Positions 1 to 8,497 of a DNA stretch of 15,966 nucleotides are shown here, piece by piece; the first letter of the stretch is position 1, and each line of letters begins with the position of its first letter. The position numbers were made by a program, and so were the translations under genes. Source of the DNA: Pseudozyma flocculosa PF-1 (taxonomy: Eukaryota > Basidiomycota > Ustilaginomycetes > Ustilaginales > Ustilaginaceae); NCBI RefSeq assembly GCF_000417875.1, contig NW_006920878.1, positions 89,952 to 105,917 on the forward strand. The letters are read 5' to 3'. The notes beneath the pieces are model-generated. The model was not told where the DNA came from and searched no databases. It saw nothing but the letters and a program-made list of their open reading frames with translations.

Positions 1-2009
1 CTTGGCCGCCGCCGCCTCGTCGGCCGCCTTGCGGCGCGCCGCTTCCTCGGCCGCTTTCATCTCGGCCTTTTTCGCCTTCTTGGCCGCCTTCTTGCGCTCC
101 TCGTCCGTCATCCCATTGGCCCCGCCCGCCGCATCGCTGCCGTTGGCGCCGGCGCCGCCCGCCGCCGCCGCCTTGCTGGGATCCTGCAGCGATGGGTCGT
201 CGTGCAGCCCGACGTAGAGATCGACGGCGGCCAGCGCCGACCGGAAGTAGGCCGGGTGCGAGCGCAGGTTGTCCTCGAAGCGCACCGTGTCGACGTAGCT
301 GCGCATCGTCATCTTGCGCAGGCAGTAGCTGTGGAAGTCGAGCTGGTCGTCGTAGATCTCCTGGAAGGTGCGGTCGACCTGGTGGAGGCGCTTGAGCGCC
401 ATGCCGAGGTCGCGGTTGCGGAGGTGGGCGTCGGCCTCCTCGGACAGGTACCACAGCGCCTGCATCTCGTTGAGGTCGAACACGGGGTCGGGCGCGTCGG
501 CCTTGGTAAACAGGCCAACGGTCTTGACCGCCTCGTCGACGTCGCCCTTGCGCAGCAGGTACTTTGCCGCCTTGGAGTTGAGGAAGCGGTCCTGGCCGTC
601 GAGCAGGCGGGCATCGACCATGGCATCGGCGGCCGCCTCGAGGTCGCCGCCGCGCTTGAGGACGCGCGCGCGCACCATGTGGAGCTCCGGCAGCGTCGCC
701 GAGTGGGCGATGGCCGAGTCGATGTAGGCGAGGGCACGCTGCGCTTGGCCGATGAACGAATAGTGCTGGGCGAGGTAGTACAGCGACCACAGGTACGACG
801 ACGGCGGGTCGCTCTCAGTCTCGCCGGCCTTGGGCGCCCACTCGAGGCGGAGGCCCTCGACGGCGGCCTCGAGCGCCTGCTGCTTGGCCGGGTTGCGGTA
901 GAGGGACTTGAGGTCCGAAAAGAGCGAGGGCACGCCCTTGATGAGCGCGGCGCGGGCGTAGGCCGTCGCCTGGGCGGCAAAGTCGTCGCCGACGGCAAAG
1001 ACGAGCGACAGGCGCTTGGCGGCGGTCGACTTGGGGTGGGCCTGCTGCAGCTCGGCCAGGAGGGCCAGGGCCTGGGCGCGCATCTCGTCCGACGTCTGGA
1101 CGATGTCGATGCCGCGCGCGCTGAGCAGGCCGGCAAAGTACCTCTGGTTCTCGCTGTTCTTGGCGATGAGGTCCCTCCAGATGGCCTCGGCCTCGTCCTT
1201 GCGACCGGTGTGCTGGTAGCACCGCGCCAGCGCCTCGACCCGCGCCCGCTGGTCGACGATCTGGCGGGCGTTGGCGTCGAGCAGCTCTGCGGCCCGTTGG
1301 AAGTCGCGCTTCTCTTCGAGGATCGAGGCGTGGTAGAGGAGCACCTCGGAGTGCTCGTAGTTGCGGTCTGGCACGTCGCGCATGACGTTTTCGTAGGATG
1401 CTAGGACCCGCTCGGCCTGGTCGAGGCTGCCTGCGAGGTGGTGTGCGACGGCGAGGCCGACCCAGTTCATTCGGAGGTGGGGCTGCATGCGGAGGATGGT
1501 GAGGCGGGCGTCTATTAGGGGCGGGTAGTTGCGGAGCTGGAGGTGCATAAAGGCGGATTCGCGGAGGAGGTTGAGGTTGGCGCCCTCGATGCGGAGCGCC
1601 TGCGAGTAGCACTTGATGGCCTCTTGGTAGTTTTTGTCCATGCGGTGGAGGATGCCGAGGGCGTGCCAGCAGATGAAGCTGGTGAGGTCGTGGCGGACGC
1701 CCTTCTTTGCGAGCTCGATGCCCTCGTCGCGGCGGTTGAGCGAGCCGAGGATGAGGCCCTTCATGGCGAGCGTCTCTGCGGCGGGCGACGGAGCAGGGGG
1801 GAACGCAGATTAAGGTCAGTAAGAAGATGCGTGTCGGTATATCGCTGCGGGCGACCTGGCGCCAACTCACCTCCATGTTCTGGGAACTTTTTGAGGATGG
1901 TGTCTGCCGTCTTGATGCCGAGCTTGTGCTTCTTGTGTTCGTACTCGGAGATGAGGCGGGTGAATAGGGTGCGCTCCTTTGTCGGCAGCGCCGACTTTTT
2001 TGGCGGCAT
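1..2009 (-). CDS. NAA15: NatA N-terminal acetyltransferase auxiliary subunit Naa15 (5' part; continues past left edge)
   Basis: Naa15 is the TPR-rich scaffold that holds the catalytic subunit Naa10 and docks NatA on the ribosome, where Ala/Ser/Thr/Gly/Cys/Val N-termini are acetylated after Met removal. Read on the minus strand, exon 1 is 2009-1871 (start MPPKKSALPTKERTLFTRLI) and exon 2 is 1775-1. Intron 1870-1776 (95 nt) has a GTGAGT donor and CAG acceptor. Splicing restores the family motif KFPEHGETLAMKGLILGSLN. Further family-like pieces follow, including CWHALGILHRMDKNYQEAIK and the TPR-type LRNYPPLIDARLTILRMQPH. The frame stays open for 638 codons to base 1. The last visible part is the Lys-rich stretch TDEERKKAAKKAKKAEMKA, which in the family precedes the C-terminal domain, so roughly 200 residues lie outside. 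The recognition rests on remembered family sequences. It is head-to-head with the plus-strand membrane-protein gene. Confidence 0.95.
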
Positions 2010-2738
2010 GACGGCGGCGATGTCGGTGGCGGTGTTGGTGGGCGGTCAGGGGGTGGTGGTGGTGGTGGGGATGGGGGAAGAGGGGGTGACGAGCTGCTGG
2101 TGCACCAACGGCGAGAAGAAAGCCAAGACGCACCAAGGTCTCGCCCACTCGCTCTCCCGCCCGCTGGCTGGCTGCTCTCGCCTTGAAAGGCGGCGATCAA
2201 GGCGTGGGCCCGCGCTGCCAAAGTCGAGTCGGATCCGAGGTGCGGCCTTGTGGAGGGTGCAAGGTGGACTGTGTGCCAGCTCGAGGCAGTCGGGCCGTGC
2301 TCGCTCTCTCTCCCCGGACTTCCGTCTCGACCATCCTCCTTCCGCCTCTCGCTGCTCCACCAACACCATCGCTCCCTCCCGCCGACCTCAACCGCCCTCA
2401 ACCTCCTCTACAACCGCACCGGGCCGTCGCCCAGCTATCCACCTCCAGCCTGGTCCTGCCTCTTCGGCCCAGGACCACGCCTTGACCCGCCCACCATTTT
2501 CGCACACTCGGCAGCCGGTAGCGCTGCATCCACCCCCACCGGCGCCACCACGCCCTCGGGCGAAAGCACACCCCGCTACCGACAGCGCCACCACGTCGCA
2601 GACCCTCTCCTCCTCGGCAACCCAGACCAGGACTCCTACCCTGCCAGCCTACACCACCACGCCGCGGCCCAACAGCGCGGCCACACCCAAAACGTCTTTA
2701 GCATCTCGACCGCAAAGTGGGCACGCAAGCTCGCCGAA
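2010..2738. promoter_or_regulatory. Divergent promoter/leader region between NAA15 and the voltage-sensor gene
   Basis: This stretch of about 730 bases separates the NAA15 start codon from the first plus-strand AUG of the next gene. Bases 2041-2090 hold a G/T-rich run (C/A-rich on the NAA15 strand, so probably its leader). Bases 2290-2400 are pyrimidine-rich on the plus strand, as is common near fungal transcription starts. There is no ATG on the plus strand from 2074 to 2738, as expected of a scanned leader. However, the last 220 bases or so read as convincing protein in the frame of the downstream gene (see that entry). I see no clear TATA box. Confidence 0.5.
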
Positions 2739-3726
2739 ATGGCAAACCCCGCCACCACCACCACCAATGGTCACCGCCAGGCTGGCGCACCAGCCGGCGG
2801 CGAAGTGAGGCTGCCCATGGGCCACGACTCGATCCCTGGCCACGAGCCCGTCGGCGTGGGTCGCGTATACGAGCACGGCGTCTTCGGCGGCAGCTCCGCC
2901 ACGCGAGGCTACGGCCGCCTCCCCACCGACCCGAACCCACCATCGGGACCCACGCCGTCGAGGTCCCACTACTTCCTCTCCCGCGACGAGATCCTCAAGG
3001 GCGTCGCCAACCGCTTCGTCCACTCGTCGGCCTACCTCTACTTCTACGCCTCCATGGCCCTCGCTTCCCTACTCACCGTCGTCATCTCGCTCCGCACAGA
3101 GTGCCCGGGGACCCTCTTCTACAGCCTCGAGCTCGTCATCAACCTCCTCCTCATCGCAGAGGTCGGCATCCGCCTTGTCGCCTTCGGAAAGGTGCGTTCA
3201 GTCGTCGATCGTCGGTCGTCGGTCCGCGCCGCTCAAGGGTGGACAGGGGGAAAGGTCGAGTGTCGTACATTCGTCTGTCGCTGACCGTGCATCGCGCCGC
3301 CGTATCGCCGTCGTCGTCTTGGCCTTTTGTGAACTCTGTCGCCCCCTGCAGCAATTCTGGAAGAGCACGTACAACATCGTCGACCTCGGCCTGGTGCTGC
3401 TGTGTGTCATCACTCTCGGCATCATCTTCTTCCACCACGAGTGTTCGCCCTTCCGCGGCGGCCAGGAGGGGGGGAGGTCGGGCAAGGGCGAGGAGCTCCT
3501 CGACAGCGTGCTCCTCATCGGGCGAAACGTCGTCCAGGCGCTCAGGTTGGTCTCCATCGTGCGGCGCAGCGGCTCCTCGGCGTCGTCGCGGCCATCGAGG
3601 ATCGAAATCGGGTCCCGTCCCTACTCGCTGGACCTGGATCTGGAAGACGAGGGCGCCATGGCAAGAGATCGCATCCGGGTCGCAGAAGAGGCGCCCCTGT
3701 TCGACGCCGACGACGACGAGCTGTAG
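2739..3726 (+). CDS. Four-transmembrane voltage-sensor-like protein of the ion-transport superfamily, no pore domain
   Basis: Exons are 2739-3191 and 3352-3726. The intron 3192-3351 (160 nt, phase 0) has a GTGCGT donor and CTGCAG acceptor. With the AUG at 2739 the product is 275 residues. Four hydrophobic helices lie near residues 97-118, 124-149, 153-178 and 202-224. They match the S1-S4 pattern of voltage-gated cation channels: S2 has E131 and the E141-x3-R145...A-x-G set (IAEVGIRLVAFGK), S3 has NIVD with D162, and S4 carries R209, R216, R222 and R223. No S5-pore-S6 follows; instead there is a polar acidic tail ending DADDDEL. It is not an obvious Hv1 proton channel: S1 lacks an acidic residue and S4 lacks the RxWRxxR pattern. 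The N-terminal about 90 residues are polar and likely cytosolic. Role and ion, if any, are unknown. The frame is open upstream from 2187 without an AUG and reads like protein from about 2515, so the true N-terminus may be longer. Confidence 0.8.
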
Positions 3727-3870
3727 TCCCGCCGCCCGCAGACTGTTCGAAAGCCAAAAAAAGATGCACACCGGAAACGTCAGGGTTCGCGCCAACGTCT
3801 GTCACGCCGATGCCACCGCCATTCACTCACTCGTCTGCATGCCCATGGCTCGAACGACTGCCAGAGCCGC

Positions 3871-4626
3871 TCAGTAGCGGTGGCCGGCCGCGAGGCGCGA
3901 GGCCGCCTTGAGGCCGCGGGCCTGGTCGGCGTTGCCGCGAGAAAAGTGCTGGCGCACCGAGGTGACGGCGCCGCCGTTCCAGTGGTGCTTGCGGTTGTAG
4001 GCCACGGTGATCTGGCGGATGTCGTGGGCCTGACCGCCGTTGCGGGCGTTGTAGGCGGCCTTGGCGAGGCGCATGCCGGCGTTCTGTCCCGGGTTGCGGG
4101 CGGCCTCGGCCTGGAAGCGGTGCGAGAGCTGCTTGAACTCGTGGGCAAACTCGTTGGTGCGGCGGTTGAAGTCCTTTTCGGCCCCCTTGGCCCTGGCGCG
4201 GTCGCGGGTGGCGGCCGATGCGCGCAGCTCGGCCTCGAGGTGGTCGATCTCGCGCTCCTTGGACAGGGAGAGGGCCTCGAGGGCGCGGTTGAGCTCGCCG
4301 ACCATGGGGCTGATCTTGTGCGGACGCGCCACCGTCACCATGCGCGTGCGGGCGCCATTGGCAGGGTTGGCGCTGGCTTTGTTGCGAGAGCCGCCGTTGT
4401 TGTTGGTCTTGGTGGGGCTGCCGCTGACGACGTTGCAGATATTGCGGTAGCTGCTGTCGCTGCTGGTGCTGCTGCGGCTGCTGCGGCTGCTGCTGCTGCT
4501 GCTAGAGGTCGTCTCGCTCCCGTTGGGACCGCCGCGGCCGAAATGGCTATTGCTGGTGCCTTGACGGCCGGCGCGGCTGCCGTGCGAGTGCTGGCGAGCG
4601 AAGTACTCTGGGCCGATCTGGGTCAT
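3871..4626 (-). CDS. Hypothetical serine-rich, basic, partly helical protein
   Basis: This is a single-exon frame of 251 residues starting MTQIGPEYFARQHSHG at the first available minus-strand AUG; the upstream open frame has no AUG. I do not recognise the family. Residues 1-95 are low complexity: Gly/Arg/His-rich, then a poly-Ser run at about 41-59 encoded by a CTG/CGG-type trinucleotide tract, then Asn/Gly. Residues 105-180 look helical and charged (ELNRALEALSLSKEREIDHL), a plausible coiled coil. The C-terminus is basic and ends RLAAGHRY. There is no signal peptide or membrane helix, so a cytosolic or nuclear protein is likely. It is convergent with the voltage-sensor gene, with 144 bases between the two stop codons. 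A TATA-like box lies about 320 bases upstream. Codon third positions are C/G-rich as in its neighbours, which supports a real gene. Confidence 0.7.
   Translation of the reverse strand: MTQIGPEYFARQHSHGSRAGRQGTSNSHFGRGGPNGSETTSSSSSSSRSSRSSTSSDSSYRNICNVVSGSPTKTNNNGGSRNKASANPANGARTRMVTVARPHKISPMVGELNRALEALSLSKEREIDHLEAELRASAATRDRARAKGAEKDFNRRTNEFAHEFKQLSHRFQAEAARNPGQNAGMRLAKAAYNARNGGQAHDIRQITVAYNRKHHWNGGAVTSVRQHFSRGNADQARGLKAASRLAAGHRY
4450..4504. repeat. CTG/CGG-type trinucleotide tract encoding poly-serine
   Basis: Imperfect GCTGCTG/GCGGCTG repeats lie within the minus-strand hypothetical gene and encode most of its Ser run. The tract is likely to vary in length between strains. It stays in frame because the unit is three bases. 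Confidence 0.8.
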
Positions 4627-4943
4627 GTTGGGTGCCGTAGAACGAGGACGAACGAGAGGAGGATGGAGAGCGGTGGGGATTACGTCCGCCTGAGAGTCGA
4701 GCCAGCCGATCTGAGGGGGAGAAGGGATGGACGCAGCCAAGAGATGGAAGGGTAAGACGGGGAACGAGATGGGCAAGGGCAAGATGCGAAGAGAGATGGC
4801 TGAAGGCGAGACGGTCAAAAAGAAGAGAGGTAGGGAGAGAAAGTGAGAAAGAGAGAACTAGAGGGACCTAGGAAGATGCAGGACGAATGAGGGAGGAATG
4901 GATGGGGGAGGGAAGGAGGGGCGATGAGGGCGAAAGGGGGCCT

Positions 4944-4951
4944 TCATATAC
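4944..4951 (-). promoter_or_regulatory. TATA-like box for the minus-strand serine-rich gene
   Basis: The minus strand reads GGGTATATGAAGG here, about 320 bases upstream of the AUG at 4626. A pyrimidine-rich stretch lies between the box and the start codon, consistent with a transcription start near 4900. This is motif and position evidence only. Confidence 0.4.
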
Positions 4952-5598
4952 CCGTGCGAGGTCCGGCCTGGCTCTATGCTGCCCGCGCGTGTCGCCCCCA
5001 GCCCCAGTCAACCAGCCAGCCAGCCAGACGGCCGACCGCAGCGCAAGAGTCTCTGCCTGCTCCTGCCTCATTTCCTGCCCCTCCCCTCCCTCTGGCACTG
5101 CGCCAGTCTCGTCCAGCCTGGATGGGTCTAGAAAGCGCAAGCTGCCAAGGCTATTCGAGCTGGGTACCCCCTATGAGGCTAGGCTAGGTAGGGTGGCAGC
5201 TCTGAGCCAGCTGGTAGGAGGGAGCGAGTGAGCCAGCAAGCGTACGAGCGATGGAGGGTACGCGTGCCAGCCTTTCGTCGGGTGTGCCGAGGCGGAGGCG
5301 GGCGTGCAGCTGCTTCCGCAACCGAGCGGAACCAGGCAGGCAGCCAAATCTCGGGGCCATCCGCACCGTGTAGCGACGGAGCGGCCCCAACTCTCTGACA
5401 GCACAGTAGGTTGCCCTTTGCCCCCTTCCCCCTGACCCACCGGAGCCCAACCGAGTCCTAGAGGCAAACCGAAGGCGGCTCAGAGAGTAGGCAGGGAGGC
5501 GAATGGGCACCGCCTCGCCAGCCTCGCTCGCCAGCCGGCCAGCCGGCCAGTCCGCGAGAGAGCGAAAGGAGAAACTGGCGGGTGAGGCCAGGGTCGAA

Positions 5599-5606
5599 AA
5601 TAAAAG
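5599..5606 (+). promoter_or_regulatory. TATA-like box for the eight-exon coiled-coil gene
   Basis: The sequence GAAAATAAAAGC stands out in very GC-rich surroundings. It lies about 76 bases before the AUG at 5682, with no intervening ATG and a CA/CC-rich leader. Confidence 0.45.
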
Positions 5607-5681
5607 CCAGACGGAGGCGGAGGCCGCCCTCCCCGCCACCACCACCATCACCACTACCACCGCCACGACGGCCGCCCCAAG

Positions 5682-7274
5682 ATGAAGCAGCGAAACTCGA
5701 ACAACAAGTCCAACGCCGGCACCGATTCCAGCCGCAACCATGCTTCGCCCGCGAGCGAGCCCAGTGAGTGCCACCATCGCCCCTGCGTTGGCTGGCCGCC
5801 TCCCGAGTTCTGACACGAGTCTCGCGCCGTGGCCTGCCCTACACTAGATCCTACGGGCCCAGCCCAGCATGGCAGTCGTCGCTCTGGTGCAGCCACGGTG
5901 ATGCCCGTCACCCGACGCCGCGTCGATCCAGATACCCGTGGCATCTCGTTGAGCTCGCCTGCAATACGCGCGATTGGGACCTCGCCTACGAGACGCAGGT
6001 CGCTGCTTCGCTTCGACAAGAAGAGGCCGGAGGACGAAGACAAAGCAGCAAAGGAAAGAAAGACACGCTCGGAAGCCTCGGACCAGTCGTCGGACGAGTC
6101 GGACGAGGAAGCCAGCATCGAGGAGGAGGCCAAGCGCAAGCAGCGGTGAGCCCGCGAGCAGATACACACCTGCCGGGACCAACGCCTCCCCCCTGCTCAC
6201 CGTGCGTGCTTCAACCCCTGTCTGCTCCAAACAGGGAGGCCGAGATCGGGCAGGCTCGAAAGCAAAAGGAGGCCAAAGTGCAAGACATGCTTGCCAAGCT
6301 CAGAGGTGGGTCGCGGTGGAGAGGGGGCGCTCGACATCCAGCGTGTCGTCGCCGTCGCTAACCGTCGACGACGACGACCACAGAGCCTCTGGAGGTCTTG
6401 AAGGCCGAGCACGAGCGCAGAACCGTCGACGCCATCCGGGATGCGTTCGCCAAAGTCATAGGCAGCTTGGACGCCATGGCCGAGCACACCGACGACTTCG
6501 GGTGAGTGCAGGCCGGCGCCCCTGCCTCCCCGTCGTCGTGTCACATCGTCGGACAAGGCACTGCTGACACCTGGGCGCTCAACACCGGCGCAGGGAGAGC
6601 TTCCGCATCGCCAACGAGACCCACGCCGAGCTCTGCACCGAGATGGCTGAGCTGTCGGACAACTACCGTCAAAACGTCGAGGAGTCGATCCATGCCATCT
6701 CGCGTCACCTCGACCGCCTCGAGTAAGCAGTCAAGGATGAGGACCGGTGTCGCTCCGGGAAGTGGACGCCCGTGCTGACAGCGGTCTTGTTTGCCGCAAA
6801 TTCTGGACCGTCGACAGAGAGGCGTACACCGCTCGACAGGCGAACCGCGACCGCTTCAACAGAGAGGTCGAGCAGCTGCGTGAGCCTTCTGACGCTGGCT
6901 TCCGGACTGCCGGCGTCGTGCCATCGTGCCAGCACGGGAAACACTAATCGTCTGCGGCAGCATCGACCACACTCGCAGACGAAGGTTTCGCGACCAAGAT
7001 CGATGGCATGCACAAGGAGTGGGCCGTCCGCAAGAGGAAGCTCCTGGCCGACATGGCGCAGGCCAACGACACGACCCAGGACGAGAAAGGTGAGTCGGCG
7101 ACTGCCCGTCGCCCGGCGAGGTGCCCATTTCGACTGCCTCGACGGTGCCTGACCGTCCCCTCGCCGAACGTGCACCGGTCTCCTTCATCCTCGACATGAC
7201 GCCTGATTGCGGGGGTTCGACAAGCAGAGCTGCGCCAGACGCTCGCCGAGATGCTGGGCGGCATGGGTGACTAG
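5682..7274 (+). CDS. Eight-exon gene for a charged coiled-coil protein (311 residues)
   Basis: No single open frame shows this gene; it appears on splicing. Exons: 5682-5763, 5848-6145, 6235-6305, 6384-6501, 6594-6722, 6818-6879, 6961-7089, 7228-7274 (stop TAG). Phases agree across all seven junctions and the total is 936 nt. Donors are mostly GTGAGT/GTGAGC (also GTGGGT, GTAAGC); branch-like CTGAC, CTAAT and CTGAT occur in introns 1, 5, 6 and 7. The second exon could instead start at 5863, and the sixth at 6782, both in phase. Residues 1-28 are Asn/Ser-rich; 45-80 are basic with a Ser-Pro-Thr-Arg motif (S73) and RRRS (76-79), possible kinase sites; 89-126 are highly charged. The rest is long helix or coiled coil (for example VLKAEHERRTVDAIRDAFAK) ending EMLGGMGD. 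I do not recognise the family. A nuclear or cytoskeletal complex subunit is an inference only. Confidence 0.8.
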
Positions 7275-7497
7275 TCGTGCTCTGCTCCGCTCCACACGCG
7301 GGACAGACAGGGCGGAGTGGCACGAAAAGGGATCGCAAATCATTCGGCATCGGCATTGCAAGGACGGGCCGGCATGGAACATGGGAAGGGTAGCATCGCA
7401 TCAGTGAGGGAGGGCGGGGCGCATCAGGCCCGCTCCAGTCGATCGTGTTTGCAGTCGGGTCGTCGTCATCGGTTTCGTAGTCGGGGTCATGAAGGGG
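7275..7497. other. Convergent 3' region
   Basis: About 220 bases lie between the stop of the coiled-coil gene and the stop (7498-7500, minus strand) of the coding-like segment that faces it. Nothing in it reads as coding. It presumably holds the 3' UTRs of both transcripts; I see no canonical AATAAA. Confidence 0.5.
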
Positions 7498-7727
7498 TCA
7501 CAGCTCGATGCGCAGAATCTCCTTTCGCGGCTGGCCACGCACGACGATACGGAGCGAGACGGTGATATCCTTGTCCTCGTACGCGTCGAGGTGGGCGTAG
7601 CGCTGCGGGAGCGACATGAGTTGGCCTGCAAAGTCGTCTGGTTCGTCCGGCGGCGGCGGAGGCGGCTCCGAAGTCGTGTACGTGCTGCCGGAACGAGGGG
7701 AGGGTTGGGTTGCGGATCCGTTTCCAT
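7498..7727 (-). CDS. Small orphan coding segment: 57-residue gene or alternative last exon of the neighbouring gene
   Basis: On the minus strand the frame ending at TGA 7500-7498 reads like a conserved protein end: AHLDAYEDKDITVSLRIVV followed by RGQPRKEILRIEL. Two gene models fit. Model A: AUG at 7727, exon 7727-7682, intron 7681-7626 (56 nt, GTACAC donor, TTTGCAG acceptor), exon 7625-7498. It gives 57 residues starting METDPQPNPPLVPA. Model B: the upstream gene (start 8615) uses its GTGAGT donor at 7995 and a CGGCAG acceptor ending at 7685, which joins in frame and adds a Pro-rich linker plus this tail, for 268 residues in total. The segment from about 7740 to 7626 is also open in this frame, which favours a longer exon than model A uses. 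A polypyrimidine tract (minus strand, about 7840-7748) lies just upstream. I do not recognise the family. Confidence 0.4.
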
Positions 7728-7747
7728 CCGTGGTCGCCGCGTCGTTC

Positions 7748-7841
7748 GAGATTGAAGAGAACGAGAGAGCGAGAGAAGGAGGGAAAGAGAGATAGAGAGG
7801 GATGGGGAGACAGGGAAGAAGAGGTATCGGAGAGAAGAGGG
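7748..7841. repeat. Purine-rich (GA) simple-sequence tract
   Basis: The tract is GAGA/GAAG-rich on the plus strand and therefore a long CT tract on the minus strand. It sits immediately upstream of the orphan minus-strand segment and downstream of the terminal exon signals of the 7992-8615 gene. It could be a promoter/leader CT box or an intronic polypyrimidine element. Confidence 0.6.
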
Positions 7842-7864
7842 CGGCGGCGTTTATCCGCTAGCGC

Positions 7865-7995
7865 CTACATCCTAAAGGTGATCAGGTCAGTGTTGTTCGG
7901 TCTCGGTACGACACGACACGAGACGAAGCGTCGGATTCGACGATGGCGAGCCCGAGGAGAGGGGGGAGAAAAGGGGTGACACGGAATCAACTCAC
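7865..7995 (-). other. Probable intron overlapping the stop codon, plus a seven-base terminal exon
   Basis: Minus-strand signals are strong. The donor GTGAGT starts at 7995, immediately after the second base of a Leu codon. CTGAC and CTGAT branch-like sites lie around 7880-7890, and a TTTAG acceptor ends at 7872 (124 nt). Splicing changes ...CTG TTG TGA to ...CTG TTG ATG TAG, which lengthens the protein by only one Met. With or without splicing the product is therefore nearly the same. It matters because the same donor could reach the more distant acceptor at 7685. Confidence 0.45.
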
Positions 7996-8466
7996 AACAG
8001 GGCGAGGGTAACGTCGCCATGGACCTTAGCTTTGAGTTCGAGCTGTACGTCGAGGTTGAGGTCAAGACGAAGGCGAAGCGGCTTATCGCCCATATCGTCA
8101 TCGCCGCCTCCTCCTCCCGCGAGGCCCGAAGCAGTCTTGCCCACGCTATCGGCCGCACCTCCGACGGCATCGACCGCCTTTCCGACCGGCTTGCCAACCT
8201 GCCTAACGGGCAGATCATCGACGAGCCCAAGACCCGAGTCGTCGTCGTCGGATTCCGACGTGTACTCCTGTTGTCGACGACGACGACGACGACGCGCAGC
8301 CTCCTCCTTTTCCCTCCTCGACGACGACGACTTCTTCTTGGCGGGCGCAGGAGGCGGCGGTGCCGATTTTTTGGACGACGACGATGACTTCTTCTTGGGC
8401 TTCGGCGGTTCGGGTTCGGGTTCCGACTCGGATTCCGACTCGGACGCCTCGCTGCCCTCGTCTTCA

Positions 8467-8497
<31 letters not shown>

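Larger units (their letters stand above)
4627..5681. other. 1.06 kb divergent intergenic region
   Basis: The region lies between the divergent starts of the serine-rich gene (minus) and the coiled-coil gene (plus). Bases 4800-4935 are purine-rich on the plus strand, meaning pyrimidine-rich in the minus-strand leader. Short tandem motifs occur at 5015-5030 (CCAG units), 5175-5193 (GGCTAGGCTAGG) and 5528-5550 (GCCGGCCA units). TATA-like boxes serve both sides and are listed separately. I see no coding region: the open frames here lack codon-position bias or lie opposite exon 1 of the plus-strand gene. Confidence 0.6.

Noticed and set aside
202..1404. A 400-codon open frame on the plus strand rich in Val/Leu/Glu/Arg
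   Set aside because: It lies wholly opposite NAA15, whose minus-strand frame has clear family motifs. GC-rich third positions make the complementary frame stop-poor, so this is a shadow.
815..2401. A 528-codon open frame on the minus strand crossing the NAA15 start region
   Set aside because: It is out of frame with the spliced NAA15 reading, is dominated by Pro/Arg/Ser low complexity and runs through the intron and promoter.
1543..2808. A 421-codon plus-strand open frame across the NAA15 5' end and the divergent promoter
   Set aside because: It lacks an AUG at its nominal start (first codon TTG/GTG-type only), covers antisense and promoter DNA, and its later part is out of frame with the voltage-sensor gene.
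2739..3726. Assignment as an Hv1 voltage-gated proton channel
   Set aside because: The four-helix layout fits, but the S1 acidic residue and the S4 RxWRxxR pattern expected of Hv1 are absent.
4627..4818. N-terminal extension of the serine-rich minus-strand gene to 4818
   Set aside because: The extension begins at TTG, not AUG. It reads as a hydrophobic/Pro-rich translation of the CT-rich leader. The first AUG at 4626 is preferred.
5184..5816. A 210-codon minus-strand open frame with Val-rich hydrophobic runs resembling membrane helices
   Set aside because: The hydrophobic run is the complement of the ACC/CCA-rich leader and exon 1 of the plus-strand coiled-coil gene. There is no independent support.
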